DNA of 64,000 bases from JAEWWD01 sp964440115 (GCA_964440115.1 CAYTPV010000005.1:313647-377646); one strand, 5' to 3'; shown: positions 41,599 through 50,976, counted from the stretch's first letter. Made by a program: numbers and translations. Notes: a model not told the origin generated them from the letters alone.

Positions 41599-42390
41599 CT
41601 ACGGCGCAAGCAAAGGCGCGCGTTCCGTTTGAGCCGTTAACAAGTCTACCTTATATTGTATCGTGTCCAGCGCGGACTGTAAACCTGCAACTAAGTCCGG
41701 CAGTACCACACGTTCCGTTTCATAATGTCCGGCCTCTATGACGCATATACCTACGATCTGCGCGGCAATAGCCTGACTATGTTTTATTTCACCCGTTACG
41801 AGCACATCCGCGCCCGCAAGCTTTGCCTGCTCGAACAGGTCGCCGCCGCTGCCGCCCACCACAGCCACTGTGCGTATGAGGCGGTCCGGGTCGCCGCCAT
41901 AGCGTACGGCCGCACTTAGCCTGTCACGGATATCTCCGGCCAATACTTTGAGGCTGATGGGTGCCGCAAGGTCGCCCACGCGGCCTATGCCGGGGGTATC
42001 GTCCGCATTGGCTTCAAGCGGACGAATGTTTACAAGGCCGATTGCCGCGGCGAGCACGTCGTTGACGCCGCCTTGCGCACAGTCAAGATTGGTGTGCGCG
42101 GCGTACAGGCCTATGCCGTGACGTATGAGAAGATAGGCCGCAGCCGTATCCGGCGCGCTGTGATACATGCGTTTGACCGGCTTGAAAAACAGCGGGTGGT
42201 GCGTGATCACAAGCTGTGCGCCGCAAGCTATTGCTTCGCGTGCAACGGCGGGCGTACAGTCGAGTGCCACCAGCACACGCGTGATTTCATCCTCTTCGGG
42301 TTCAATCAGCAGCCCCGGGTTATCCCAGCTTTCCGCAAGCGAAGGCGGGGCTATTTTCTCCATCACTGCAATCAAATCCGCAAGCTGCAT
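41599..42390 (-). CDS. Nif3-like dinuclear metal protein (YqfO family)
   Basis: 263 residues. Metal-binding motifs AQLVITHHPLFFKP, AAHTNLDCAQGGVNDVLA and a C-terminal EAGHYETE. The family forms hexameric rings; reported links include GTP cyclohydrolase-like activity, but function is unsettled. It follows trmK as in most Firmicutes. Confidence 0.92.
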   Translation of the reverse strand: MQLADLIAVMEKIAPPSLAESWDNPGLLIEPEEDEITRVLVALDCTPAVAREAIACGAQLVITHHPLFFKPVKRMYHSAPDTAAAYLLIRHGIGLYAAHTNLDCAQGGVNDVLAAAIGLVNIRPLEANADDTPGIGRVGDLAAPISLKVLAGDIRDRLSAAVRYGGDPDRLIRTVAVVGGSGGDLFEQAKLAGADVLVTGEIKHSQAIAAQIVGICVIEAGHYETERVVLPDLVAGLQSALDTIQYKVDLLTAQTERAPLLAP

Positions 42391-42410
42391 GTTGCATCCT
42401 TTCGTTGGGC

Positions 42411-43133
42411 TTAGTCCCTGTTCTGCTGCTTTTCATACAGCTGCAGCACGGTGCGCATGTGCGATGCTTTCTGTTCAAGAAGCTCCTGCCCGGCTGTGCC
42501 CCGCGCTGTTTTGAGCCGCTTCTCATGCTGTGCGAGCATTTGATGGGCGAGGGCGGGGAAGTGCGCACCGCATAAAGAACGGTGCCCCAGCGCAAAACAA
42601 CCCGAAGGCCATCCATCGGGCAGCTCGTCCTGCCCGCGCTCCACGGAAAACACCTGATACAGCCTGCCCGCGTCGGGTACGATGACATCGTCAATTACGC
42701 GGTATCCGTTCTCAAACAAATATTGGCGAAGCTCTTCCACGCCGCGCATGGGCTGGAATACGGCGATCCGTGCATCCATCAACGGGGTTTTCGCAACCAT
42801 GAGCAGCTCAACGATGAGCGTGCCGCCCATGCCGCACAGCGCAAGCGCATCGGCTTCGCCCGGCGTAATGGCATTTAAGCCGTCCGCAAGGCGGATATCC
42901 ATGCGGTCGAGAAGGCCTGTGAGGCGGGCAAGCGCGCGCGCCTTTTCAAGTGACGCGGAGCTGATATCCGCAGCGATGACACGTTGAGCCGCACCGCTTT
43001 GCAGCAGAGCGGCGCTTAAACGCCCATGGTCGCAGCCGATATCCGCCACGGTATGTGAAGCATGCAGCATCTGTGCAGCCGCTAAAAGACGCGGCCGCAG
43101 ATGGATGCGCCGTTCGTTTGCAAACTTCTCCAT
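42411..43133 (-). CDS. trmK: tRNA (adenine(22)-N1)-methyltransferase TrmK
   Basis: 240 residues from the ATG at 43133 (MEKFANERRIHLRPRL). SAM-binding motif TVADIGCDHGRLSAALLQ and catalytic-region LALCGMGGTLIVELL are clear. The start has no good ribosome site. The frame is open further to 43190, but the family alignment begins near HLRPRL. Methylates A22 of tRNA(Ser) and others. Confidence 0.9.
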   Translation of the reverse strand: MEKFANERRIHLRPRLLAAAQMLHASHTVADIGCDHGRLSAALLQSGAAQRVIAADISSASLEKARALARLTGLLDRMDIRLADGLNAITPGEADALALCGMGGTLIVELLMVAKTPLMDARIAVFQPMRGVEELRQYLFENGYRVIDDVIVPDAGRLYQVFSVERGQDELPDGWPSGCFALGHRSLCGAHFPALAHQMLAQHEKRLKTARGTAGQELLEQKASHMRTVLQLYEKQQNRD

Positions 43134-43202
43134 ACATTTCAGTTTATCCCATGTTCGCACTGATTGCAAGGCGACGCGCCTTTGGGACAATCTTCGACAC
43201 GG

Positions 43203-44516
43203 TCAATCAAATTCCGCAACAGGGCCGCGCAAACCCTTGGGCAGATGGTTTTTGAGCACGCCGCCCGTAGCCTTCCCCCATCCTACGGAGAAACCCTGCG
43301 CGAGTACCGCGCAGAAGCCGGACAAATTCCCATCGATTTCGACGGTATTCCCCAGGAAATAGGAGGATAGCGCGTTATCCGAAAGCGGAACAGTGCGGGC
43401 GAATGCAGAGGCGGGGTAAGCCATGCACAGCCCATGCGCCGGTATAAAGCGGCCGTTTTTATATTCCGCGGCATGCACGCCTGCAAATTTGATGCGCAGC
43501 TTTTCGTATCCCTGCGGCAATCCCTCTGGCAGCAGTATGAGCCTGCCGTCGGGCAGCAGGCTGGGGATGCCCTGCGGTTCAATCAGCAGGTTCTCTTCAA
43601 CAAATGCTGCCCATGCGCGCGCGATATCGCGCGGCAATGGGGCAGGCCGGGCGAATTGTAACGGTTCGTCATGCCCTTCGGCCGCTTTTTGCAGCAGCGC
43701 CATGTAGTGCCCTTCGCCTATGCCGGTGTGCGGGTAGTGCCGTTCTTCAGCCAGCAGTTCGAATTCCGGATGGCGGCAAATGAACCCGCGGACGGTATCC
43801 TCGTTCTCTTCCGTTGAGAATGTGCAGGTGGAATACAGGAGCTTGCCGCCCGGACGCAGCGCAGTTGAGGCGGTGTCGAGTATGAGCGCTTGCCGTGCCG
43901 CACACGCCGTTACATGCTCAGGCGACCACGCTGCAACCGCCTGCGGCTCCTTACGGAACATGCCTTCGCCGCTGCAGGGTGCGTCAACCAGTACGGCGTC
44001 AAACCATTCTGAAAGCGCGTTACATAGCGGCTCCGGCCGCATGCAGGTGCACAGCGTGTTGCGCGCACCAAGCCGTTCCAGCGTTCCCGCAAGCACGGCG
44101 GCGCGGCCGGGTACGATTTCATTGGCGACAAGCAGCCCTTCCTGCGCGAGATATGCAGCAAGCTGCCCTGCTTTTCCGCCGGGCGCGGCACAAAGGTCCA
44201 GCACGCGCATTCCGGAAGTTGGGTGAAGCAATGCCGCCGCGCGCATGGCGGACGGTTCCTGCATATAAAACAATCCGGCGCGGTGCAGCGGATTGCCGCC
44301 CACGCGCGCGTTTTCATCAAGCAGCAAAAATCCTTCGGGTATGAGGGCGGGCGCAAGCCGCCACGGCGAAATACGCAAAAATTCCGGTACCCCGATTTTG
44401 AGCGTGTTGACACGAAGTCCCCTGCGCGGGGACTGTTCCATAGCGATTAAATAATCGGGATATTCCTCTTGTAACTGCATCCGCATGCGGGTCTCGTAAT
44501 CGGGGGGCAGGCGCAT
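43203..44516 (-). CDS. RsmF/RsmB-type rRNA cytosine-C5 methyltransferase
   Basis: 437 residues. SAM motif LDLCAAPGGKAGQLAAYL, catalytic cysteines in VDAPCSGEGMFRK and LLYSTCTFSTEENE. A C-terminal PUA-like part (GLCMAYPASAFARTVPL...) matches the RsmF/YebU branch and not RsmB, whose NusB-like N-terminus is absent. The ATG at 44516 follows AGAGGAGCCGAT. Opens the minus-strand cluster towards trmK. Confidence 0.9.
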   Translation of the reverse strand: MRLPPDYETRMRMQLQEEYPDYLIAMEQSPRRGLRVNTLKIGVPEFLRISPWRLAPALIPEGFLLLDENARVGGNPLHRAGLFYMQEPSAMRAAALLHPTSGMRVLDLCAAPGGKAGQLAAYLAQEGLLVANEIVPGRAAVLAGTLERLGARNTLCTCMRPEPLCNALSEWFDAVLVDAPCSGEGMFRKEPQAVAAWSPEHVTACAARQALILDTASTALRPGGKLLYSTCTFSTEENEDTVRGFICRHPEFELLAEERHYPHTGIGEGHYMALLQKAAEGHDEPLQFARPAPLPRDIARAWAAFVEENLLIEPQGIPSLLPDGRLILLPEGLPQGYEKLRIKFAGVHAAEYKNGRFIPAHGLCMAYPASAFARTVPLSDNALSSYFLGNTVEIDGNLSGFCAVLAQGFSVGWGKATGGVLKNHLPKGLRGPVAEFD

Positions 44517-44596
44517 ATCGGCTCCTCTTCTTAATGTAAGTCTATCCAAAAGAAATCGCCTGACGCCGTTTGGGTCAGGCGATACACAAGGCAATG

Positions 44597-45540
44597 TCAG
44601 TCCGGCATGCGGGTAATCACACCCGCAGGGTTGGCGGCTTTTTTATTTTCATCGTGTATGATCCAAACCCCGCCTAGTACAAGAAACAAAAAACCGATTC
44701 CTGCATCCGCAAAGAACATCCTTGTAATGGTCGGGTCTATAAAAGGAAGATCAAATATATGCAGCAAGACTTTTCCTAAGTCAACAGCATGTCCTTCTGA
44801 TATTGTTTGCCTGACTATAATAGCATCAGTCGTGATAAACTGTGCCAGCACGAATGCAAATAGGCAGATGAGGCAAACGATTACAACACCGACGCGATCC
44901 TGCTTTCCTTTCATAAGGGCGTATCCTTTAAATCCCAATGCTATAATAGCAAGGCCGGCAAATGCTGTCATATACCCTATCAATCCGATTACTACCCAGA
45001 TTGATCCGCCGAGCGAAGCGCCTATGAGTGCGCCTGCCGCTCCACGCAGACGGTTGCCCGGCCTATCTGCATGAATCCTTTCCTGCTCATCCAGTCTTTC
45101 CTCAATTTGAGTTTGGCAATGACTGCACAACATGAGCGGCCTGTCACTGAAATTTACGAAAGATAGCGTTCTTTGGCTGCCGCAATTGTGGCATGCAGGT
45201 TCTGCGTGCAGGTGTAGCAGCACTTCCGCCAGGCCGCCCATCACGTTTATCATTCTCTTTTTATAACCGAGTAAAGGATGAGGCGCAAGAATAATTTCGA
45301 CGCCATAATCAAAAATGGCATAGGATTTAATGGTTTTCCTTGCCTGCAGTTCATCAAGATAGGAGGCAATGCTTCCTTTATCTACCCCTTCCGGAAAGCG
45401 ATCGGAGGTGGAAATCTGCATTTGCGGCGGATTATTCTTCAGGACAATGCCAAATCTATATCCTGCGTATATGCCCCAGAGCATGTTGCCCTTACTCCGA
45501 AATCCAATGCTTTTCGCCAAAATTCCTATGCCAGTCACAT
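44597..45540 (-). CDS. Membrane protein with internal zinc-ribbon, function unknown
   Basis: About 314 residues from GTG 45540 (GGAGGG six bases upstream; the frame is open to 45610). A soluble N-terminal half is followed by a treble-clef-like CHNCGSQ...CSHCQTQ (near 150-180), then four hydrophobic segments, including a glycine-rich GALIGASLGGSIWVVIGLIG. The paired CxxC motif and glycine-zipper helix resemble other clostridial zinc-ribbon membrane proteins, but I cannot assign a family. Monocistronic. Confidence 0.7.
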
Positions 45541-45641
45541 TCGTCCCTCCACTTATATACGAATTTGTATATTCTTTATTAATTATAGGGAATAAATGGG
45601 TGTTGGGCAAATGGTATTTTCATAATTCTGGCTTATAATAC

Positions 45642-46109
45642 TCATATTCGGGAATTATGACTCTCGTCCTTGCACGGGCTGTGCCAATGGATCGCATCCG
45701 CATCCACGCTCATGGAAACAATGTTCTGCGTTGCGTCGCCTTGCGCCGTAAAGCCGAAGGCGATCCAATATGGCGTGTATACAACAGGAACGTTTGCAAC
45801 AATACGCGTTACGCCCATGCGTTGCGCTTTGTCGAGAGCGACGCGCACGCACAGGTCGCCAAACCCCTGCTTGCGATATTCTTGCAGCACGCAGATATAC
45901 GAAACACGAACGCCGTCCGAGTCGGGGCTCAGCCGGGCGCTTGCGACGGGTATGCCGTCCAGGCGAACAGTCAGATGCGCGGCGACCGCGTCCATGTCGT
46001 CAAACACGGATTCACCCGGAAGACCTAATTCTTCAGCGAACACCGCGCGGCGTACCGCCAATGCATCCTTTGCGCCATTTGCGCCCAGCGTCCATTCTGC
46101 CGCAAACAT
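45642..46109 (-). CDS. GNAT-family N-acetyltransferase
   Basis: 155 residues. Acetyl-CoA binding motif A is VSYICVLQEYRKQGFGDLCVRVAL, here with QEYRKQGFG as the pyrophosphate loop. The N-terminus VRRAVFAEELGLPGESVFDD is ElaA/YjcF-like. Substrate unknown. Divergent from ssnA. Confidence 0.82.
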   Translation of the reverse strand: MFAAEWTLGANGAKDALAVRRAVFAEELGLPGESVFDDMDAVAAHLTVRLDGIPVASARLSPDSDGVRVSYICVLQEYRKQGFGDLCVRVALDKAQRMGVTRIVANVPVVYTPYWIAFGFTAQGDATQNIVSMSVDADAIHWHSPCKDESHNSRI

Positions 46110-46155
46110 TTTTTAAATCTCCCTAAATATTTTTAAGCGAAATGCCCGCGATCTA

Positions 46156-46185
46156 TTGCGCCGCGGTTTCCCGTCATGTTATAAT
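46156..46185 (+). promoter_or_regulatory. Promoter of ssnA with long leader
   Basis: TTGCGC (46156-46161), 18 bp, TATAAT (46180-46185), placing the start about 200 nt before ssnA. Confidence 0.5.
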
Positions 46186-46209
46186 ATCACCGTATCAACA
46201 TGTCCACAA

Positions 46210-46366
46210 TCAAATTATGGATTGATAGCTGCAAGGAAGTGCCTAGCGCACGGGCTGGTGACTATCACTCAAGCTTCCCGCATGGGATTGCAATGAGTGT
46301 TTCCCGTTAAACTATAATGGGACGGCGCTCATTTTTTCATATCCGATTCAGGCGTGAAGAGCGCCG
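46210..46366 (+). promoter_or_regulatory. Structured leader of ssnA, possible riboswitch of unknown class
   Basis: A three-way junction can form: GGAAG (about 46234) with CTTCC (about 46274), enclosing stem-loops TGCCTAGCGCA and GGTGACTATCAC with matching CTA loops. GGGA...TCCC follows. Then CGGCGCTC (46324-46331) pairs with GAGCGCCG (46359-46366) just before the ribosome site. No known riboswitch consensus was recognised. Confidence 0.4.
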
Positions 46367-46393
46367 CCATCTCAACGCAGGGAGGAATATCAT

Positions 46394-47725
46394 ATGCTGC
46401 TTATCGGCAACGGACGGGTACTGACAAGGGATTCGAAGGGTACCTATTTGGAAAACGGCGCCGTGCTTTGCGACGGCGGACTCATTCGCGCTATCGGCGG
46501 AACGGAAGAACTCAGGGCACAGTATCAGGAAGCTGACTATCTCGACGTGCGCGGCGGCATTATCATGCCGGGCTTGATCAACACACACAGCCATATTTAC
46601 AGCGCGTTTGCGAGAGGACTATCCTTCAACAACTACAACCCCACCAACTTTTATGAAATACTCGATGGCATGTGGTGGAACATCGACCGGAAGCTGACCG
46701 TGGAGGATACGCGCTTTAGCGCCTACCAGACATACATGGACAGCATTAAAAACGGCGTTACCACGCTGTTCGACCACCACGCAAGCTATGGTGAAATCCG
46801 CGGCAGCCTGTTTGCCATCGCCGAGGTCGCGGAAGAGCTCGGCATGCGCACCAGCCTTTGCTACGAAGTCTCCGACCGGGACGGGGAAGAAAAATGTGCG
46901 GATGCCATTCGTGAAAATGTCGAATTCATCAAGTATGCGCAAAAGCGGCGCGGCGATATGCTCAAGGGCATGTTCGGTCTGCACGCGGCGTTTACGCTTT
47001 CAGATAAAACGCTCGAAACCTGCGTAAAGGAAAAACCGGACGGCGTAGGCTTCCACATCCACGTGGCCGAAGGTATGGACGATGTGTACGACAGCCTGCG
47101 CAATTACGGCAAGCGCACCGCGCACCGTTTGCATGATATGGGCATACTGGGAGAGAAAACAATTGCGGGCCACTGCATCCACATGAGCCCCGCTGAAATG
47201 GATCTGCTTAAAGCGACCGATACTATGGTGGTGAATAACCCCGAAAGCAATATGAGCAACGCCGTCGGCTGCTCGCCCGTGCTGCAGATGGCTGAAAAGG
47301 GTATTCTGCTCGGCTTGGGCACGGATGCGTATACCAACGATATGCTTGAAAGCCTGAAGGTTGCCAACTGCATACAGAAGCACAACGCCTGCCTGCCCAA
47401 TGTCGGCTGGTGCGAGGTGACGGGCATGCTGTTTGACGGCAACCGCAAAATCGTGGCGCGCGCATTCGATACGCCGGTCGGCGTACTGGAGATAGGCGCG
47501 GCGGCGGATATCGCGGTGTTTGATTATAAACCCTATACGCCGTTTGGCAGCTTCAACGCGGACGGACATCTGATGTTCGGCGCCTGCGGCAAGCAGTGCG
47601 TTCACACAGTCGTCAACGGTCGTGTGCTGATGAAGGACAGAGAGCTTCTGTGCTGCGATGAAGAAGCAGTCAATGCAAAGACATTGGAGCTGACCACCAA
47701 GCTGTGGAAGAAGTTGAATGGCTAA
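46394..47725 (+). CDS. ssnA: SsnA-type aminohydrolase (amidohydrolase superfamily)
   Basis: 443 residues. Metal ligands in GLINTHSHIYSAFARG, HIHVAEGM, IAGHCIHMS and LGLGTDAYTND. This matches putative aminohydrolase SsnA, near guanine deaminase/chlorohydrolase. In E. coli and many gut anaerobes ssnA sits with ygfK, xdhD and hyuA in a purine/selenium-dependent hydroxylase cluster. The next gene here is ygfK, which supports the call. RBS GGGAGGAATATC. Confidence 0.88.
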   Translation: MLLIGNGRVLTRDSKGTYLENGAVLCDGGLIRAIGGTEELRAQYQEADYLDVRGGIIMPGLINTHSHIYSAFARGLSFNNYNPTNFYEILDGMWWNIDRKLTVEDTRFSAYQTYMDSIKNGVTTLFDHHASYGEIRGSLFAIAEVAEELGMRTSLCYEVSDRDGEEKCADAIRENVEFIKYAQKRRGDMLKGMFGLHAAFTLSDKTLETCVKEKPDGVGFHIHVAEGMDDVYDSLRNYGKRTAHRLHDMGILGEKTIAGHCIHMSPAEMDLLKATDTMVVNNPESNMSNAVGCSPVLQMAEKGILLGLGTDAYTNDMLESLKVANCIQKHNACLPNVGWCEVTGMLFDGNRKIVARAFDTPVGVLEIGAAADIAVFDYKPYTPFGSFNADGHLMFGACGKQCVHTVVNGRVLMKDRELLCCDEEAVNAKTLELTTKLWKKLNG

Positions 47726-47805
47726 AATGTATCGCCGCCTAAGGGCGGCGACGAAAGATTATTTTATTTAATAGCGGGCGGGCTCCGCCCCCCGCGCCCC
47801 CTGGA
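47726..47805 (+). repeat. Family A intergenic repeat, copy 3
   Basis: TATCGCCGCC-taa-GGGCGGCGACGA, then TTATTTTATTTAAT, then GCGGGCGGGCTCCGCCCCCC, then GCGCCCCCTGG. Begins at the base after the ssnA stop codon. Against the other copies the second stem differs at paired positions (GGGCTCCGCCC here, GGGCTGCGGCCC there). Confidence 0.85.
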
Positions 47806-47852
47806 GAATGACTGCCCAACAGAGAGTTTACGGAGTTCAAATATTCATTCCC

Positions 47853-47930
47853 GCAAACGGCATAGCCGTTTGCCAAATGGGTTCCAAGGGCCGACGGCCT
47901 TTGGCGGAGGTTTGGAGGCAGAGCCTCCAA
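47853..47930 (-). repeat. Family C hairpin array, copy 2
   Basis: Three hairpins: GCAAACGGC-at-AGCCGTTTGC (47853-47873), CCAAGGGCC-gac-GGCCTTTGG (47884-47904), TTGGAGGC-aga-GCCTCCAA (47912-47930). Read on the minus strand the order and linkers (ACCTCCG, AACCC) match copy 1 near 19536-19590. Between ssnA and ygfK. Confidence 0.65.
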
Positions 47931-47981
47931 CGTACTTTTCATTATCAAGAACTGTCAACAGCCATTAAGGAGGCCGCTGCT

Positions 47982-50975
47982 ATGTCTGAAAGAATGTCGC
48001 CCATCCCGTTTGGGGATCTGATGCGCTGGATACTCGCCGAATATGAGCAGTCGGGCTCCCTGTTCGGCGTAGAACGCCCGTTTATCGCTGAGAAGGGAAA
48101 AAAACTGCCGCTGTTTCGCGAAAGCATAGAAACACCGTTCGGCCCGGCTGCGGGTCCGCATACGCAGCTTGCGCAGAACATCGTCACTGCGTACTGGGCC
48201 GGCGCGCGCTTTTTTGAATTGAAGACCGTGCAGATCATGGACGGTGAGGAATTGGCCCGCTGCATTGCCCGCCCCTGCATACTCGCGGAGGATGAGGGTT
48301 ACAACTGCGAATGGTCCACGGAACTGACTGTGGAGCAGGCGCTCGAAGAATACATCAAGGCATGGTTTATCTGCAAGCTGCTTTCGCGCGAATACGGTCT
48401 GGGCGATCCGGACGGCTTCGTGTTCAACATGAGCGTGGGCTACGATTACGCAGGCATTACATCAGAGAAGATCGACCGCTTTATCGAAGGATTGAAAGAC
48501 GCATCCAATACGGATACGTTCAAGGCGTGCAGGGACTGGGCGCTAAGTAACCTGCGCCTGTTTGAGAATATCAACGCGCGCTATATTGAAGGAATCAGCC
48601 CGCGGGTATGCACATCCATCACGCTTTCCACACTGCATGGCTGCCCGCCGCAGGAAATTGAGCGCATCGCTTCCTATCTCATCAGCAAGAAGAAGCTGCA
48701 CACGTTCGTCAAATGCAACCCCACCATACTGGGGTACGAGACGGCGCGCCGCACGCTCGATTCCATGGGTTACGACTATATACAGTTTGATGATCATCAT
48801 TTTAAAGAAGATCTGCAGTATGAGGACGCCGTGCCCATGTTCCGCAGCCTGCGCGCTTTGGCCGCGGAGAACGGCGTGGACTTCGGCCTCAAGCTTTCCA
48901 ATACCTTCCCGGTGGACGTGAAGAACAACGAGCTGCCGAGCGCGGAAATGTACATGAGCGGCCGCGCGCTGTACCCGTTGACCATCGAAATGGCCAACCG
49001 CTTAACGGCTGAGTTCGACGGCATGCTGCGGCTTTCCTTCTCGGGCGGCGCGGATGCGTTCAATATCGTACCGCTGTACGAGGCAGGCATATGGCCCATT
49101 ACGGTGGCGACCACCATATTGAAGAGCGGCGGATACCAGCGCCTGCTCCAGCACGCGCGCAGGCTAGCACGGCAGGAATATAAGCCGTTCGAAGGCGTGA
49201 GCGTCGCGCGCGTAGCCAATCTCGCGCAGGCCGCGCTGACAGACCCGCATCACCGCAAGCCCGAAAAGCCGATACCGCCGCGTAAGATCGACGAGCGGCT
49301 GCCGCTGACGTCCTGCTTCACGGCTCCGTGTACGCACGGCTGCCCCATCAATCAGGATATTCCGGAATATATCACGCTCGTCAGCAAAGGCAAACACCTG
49401 AAGGCGCTGCGTGTGATCACCGAAAAGAACCCGCTGCCCTTCATCACCGGCGTGATCTGCGCACACCACTGCACGGATAAATGTACGCGCAACGATTATG
49501 AAGGCTACATCCGCATCCGCAACGCCAAACTCGAAGCCGCGCGCGGCGGCTATGAAGCGCTGCTGGGTGAGCTGGAAACCCCCGTCATGACGTCTGACAA
49601 GCGCGCGGCGGTCATCGGCGGCGGACCGGCCGGCCTGTCGGCCGCGTATTTCCTCGGCCGGGCGGGCATGCCTGTTACGCTGTTTGACGAACATGAAACA
49701 TTGGGCGGCGTCGTTCGGCATGTGATCCCCGAATTCCGTATCCAGGGCCACGCGATTGAGCGCGATATACAGCTCGTCGAAAAGATGGGCGTCAAATTCA
49801 AATTGGGCGAAAAAGCCCCCTCCGTCAAAGAGCTTCGTGAACTGGGGTATGACTACGTGCTGTTCGCGATAGGCGCGTGGGCGCCCGGCAGCCTCAGGCT
49901 GGAACAGGGAGAAGCCATGAACGCGCTTTCGTTCCTCGCCGCCTGCAAGGCGGGCAGCCTGGAGTTCGCGGGCAAGAATGTGTGCGTCGTGGGCGGCGGC
50001 AACACCGCCATGGATGCCGCGCGCGCCGCAAAGCGCATTCCCGGCGTGCAGAACGTGCGCATCGTATACCGCCGCAACAAGAAATATATGCCTGCCGATG
50101 AGGAAGAACTGCATCTGTGCATGCGCGAAGGAATAGAGTTCTGCGAACTTCTTAGCCCCGTATCCTTAACGGACGGCAAGCTGACCTGCCGCCGCATGCG
50201 TCTTGGCGAACCGGATGCTTCCGGACGCAGGAGCCCTGTGGAGACGGAGGAAACCGTCAAGCTGCCCTGCGATCTGCTCGTAGCCGCAGTAGGCGAAAAG
50301 GTGGATGCTTCCCTGTTCGCTCAAAACGGCGTACAGGTAGACACACGCGGGTTTGCTGCGGTAGACGCGAATACGCTTATGACCAGCGTTCCCGGCGTAT
50401 ATGTGGTAGGCGATGCGCATCGCGGCCCCGCCACGGTGGTGGAAGCCATTGCGGATGCGCAGCGCGCGGCGAATCATATACTCGGCGCACGCCACGAATA
50501 TGAAATCCCCGATGCTGCCCGTGCGACTGCCGCTGAGTGCCGTGCGAGGGTGGGAGAACTGAGGGAATATGATAACGCTGTGAGCGAAGTGAACCGCTGC
50601 CTGTACTGCAGCACATCCTGTGAAATCTGCATGCAGGTTTGCCCCAACCGCGCCAACCTTGCGCTGCGCGTACCCGGCATGAAGATGCGGCAGATATTGC
50701 ATGTGGAGCGTATGTGCAACGAGTGCGGCAACTGCGCCGTGTTCTGTCCGTATAATGACGCGCCGTACCTCGTCAAGCCCACGCTGTACCATACCCGCCA
50801 TGACTTTGACGACAGCAAAAACCCCGGCTTCCTGCATCTGGGCGCAAAACGCTTCCTAACAAGGCTGGACGGCGAGGAGCGCGAGGTCAATCTCGACGAT
50901 GCGGATACCGGTCTGCCCAAGGACTTCGAAGCCCTGCTGTGGGCGGTGCTGACGGAGTACTCACATCTCCTATAG
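47982..50975 (+). CDS. ygfK: YgfK-type iron-sulfur flavoprotein (putative selenate reductase subunit family)
   Basis: 997 residues. Residues ~1-440 are a dihydropyrimidine-dehydrogenase-like part (LSTLHGCPPQEIERIASYL, LSFSGGADAFN). Residues ~445-540 hold Fe-S cysteines (CFTAPCTHGCPINQDIPEY, CAHHCTDKCTRNDY). FAD (GGGPAGLSAAYFLGRAG) and NAD(P) (GGGNTAMDAARAAKRIPG) folds follow. The C-terminal cluster is CNECGNCAVFCPY. It likely passes electrons to or from a molybdenum hydroxylase in purine catabolism; the selenate reductase name is historical. ATG 47982 follows TAAGGAGG; the frame open to 47808 crosses repeats and is not coding. Confidence 0.88.
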   Translation: MSERMSPIPFGDLMRWILAEYEQSGSLFGVERPFIAEKGKKLPLFRESIETPFGPAAGPHTQLAQNIVTAYWAGARFFELKTVQIMDGEELARCIARPCILAEDEGYNCEWSTELTVEQALEEYIKAWFICKLLSREYGLGDPDGFVFNMSVGYDYAGITSEKIDRFIEGLKDASNTDTFKACRDWALSNLRLFENINARYIEGISPRVCTSITLSTLHGCPPQEIERIASYLISKKKLHTFVKCNPTILGYETARRTLDSMGYDYIQFDDHHFKEDLQYEDAVPMFRSLRALAAENGVDFGLKLSNTFPVDVKNNELPSAEMYMSGRALYPLTIEMANRLTAEFDGMLRLSFSGGADAFNIVPLYEAGIWPITVATTILKSGGYQRLLQHARRLARQEYKPFEGVSVARVANLAQAALTDPHHRKPEKPIPPRKIDERLPLTSCFTAPCTHGCPINQDIPEYITLVSKGKHLKALRVITEKNPLPFITGVICAHHCTDKCTRNDYEGYIRIRNAKLEAARGGYEALLGELETPVMTSDKRAAVIGGGPAGLSAAYFLGRAGMPVTLFDEHETLGGVVRHVIPEFRIQGHAIERDIQLVEKMGVKFKLGEKAPSVKELRELGYDYVLFAIGAWAPGSLRLEQGEAMNALSFLAACKAGSLEFAGKNVCVVGGGNTAMDAARAAKRIPGVQNVRIVYRRNKKYMPADEEELHLCMREGIEFCELLSPVSLTDGKLTCRRMRLGEPDASGRRSPVETEETVKLPCDLLVAAVGEKVDASLFAQNGVQVDTRGFAAVDANTLMTSVPGVYVVGDAHRGPATVVEAIADAQRAANHILGARHEYEIPDAARATAAECRARVGELREYDNAVSEVNRCLYCSTSCEICMQVCPNRANLALRVPGMKMRQILHVERMCNECGNCAVFCPYNDAPYLVKPTLYHTRHDFDDSKNPGFLHLGAKRFLTRLDGEEREVNLDDADTGLPKDFEALLWAVLTEYSHLL

Positions 50976-50976
50976 G

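Noticed and set aside
47808..47981. Longer N-terminus for YgfK
   Set aside because: The extra codons run through family C hairpins, while ATG 47982 has TAAGGAGG and starts at the family's normal N-terminus.
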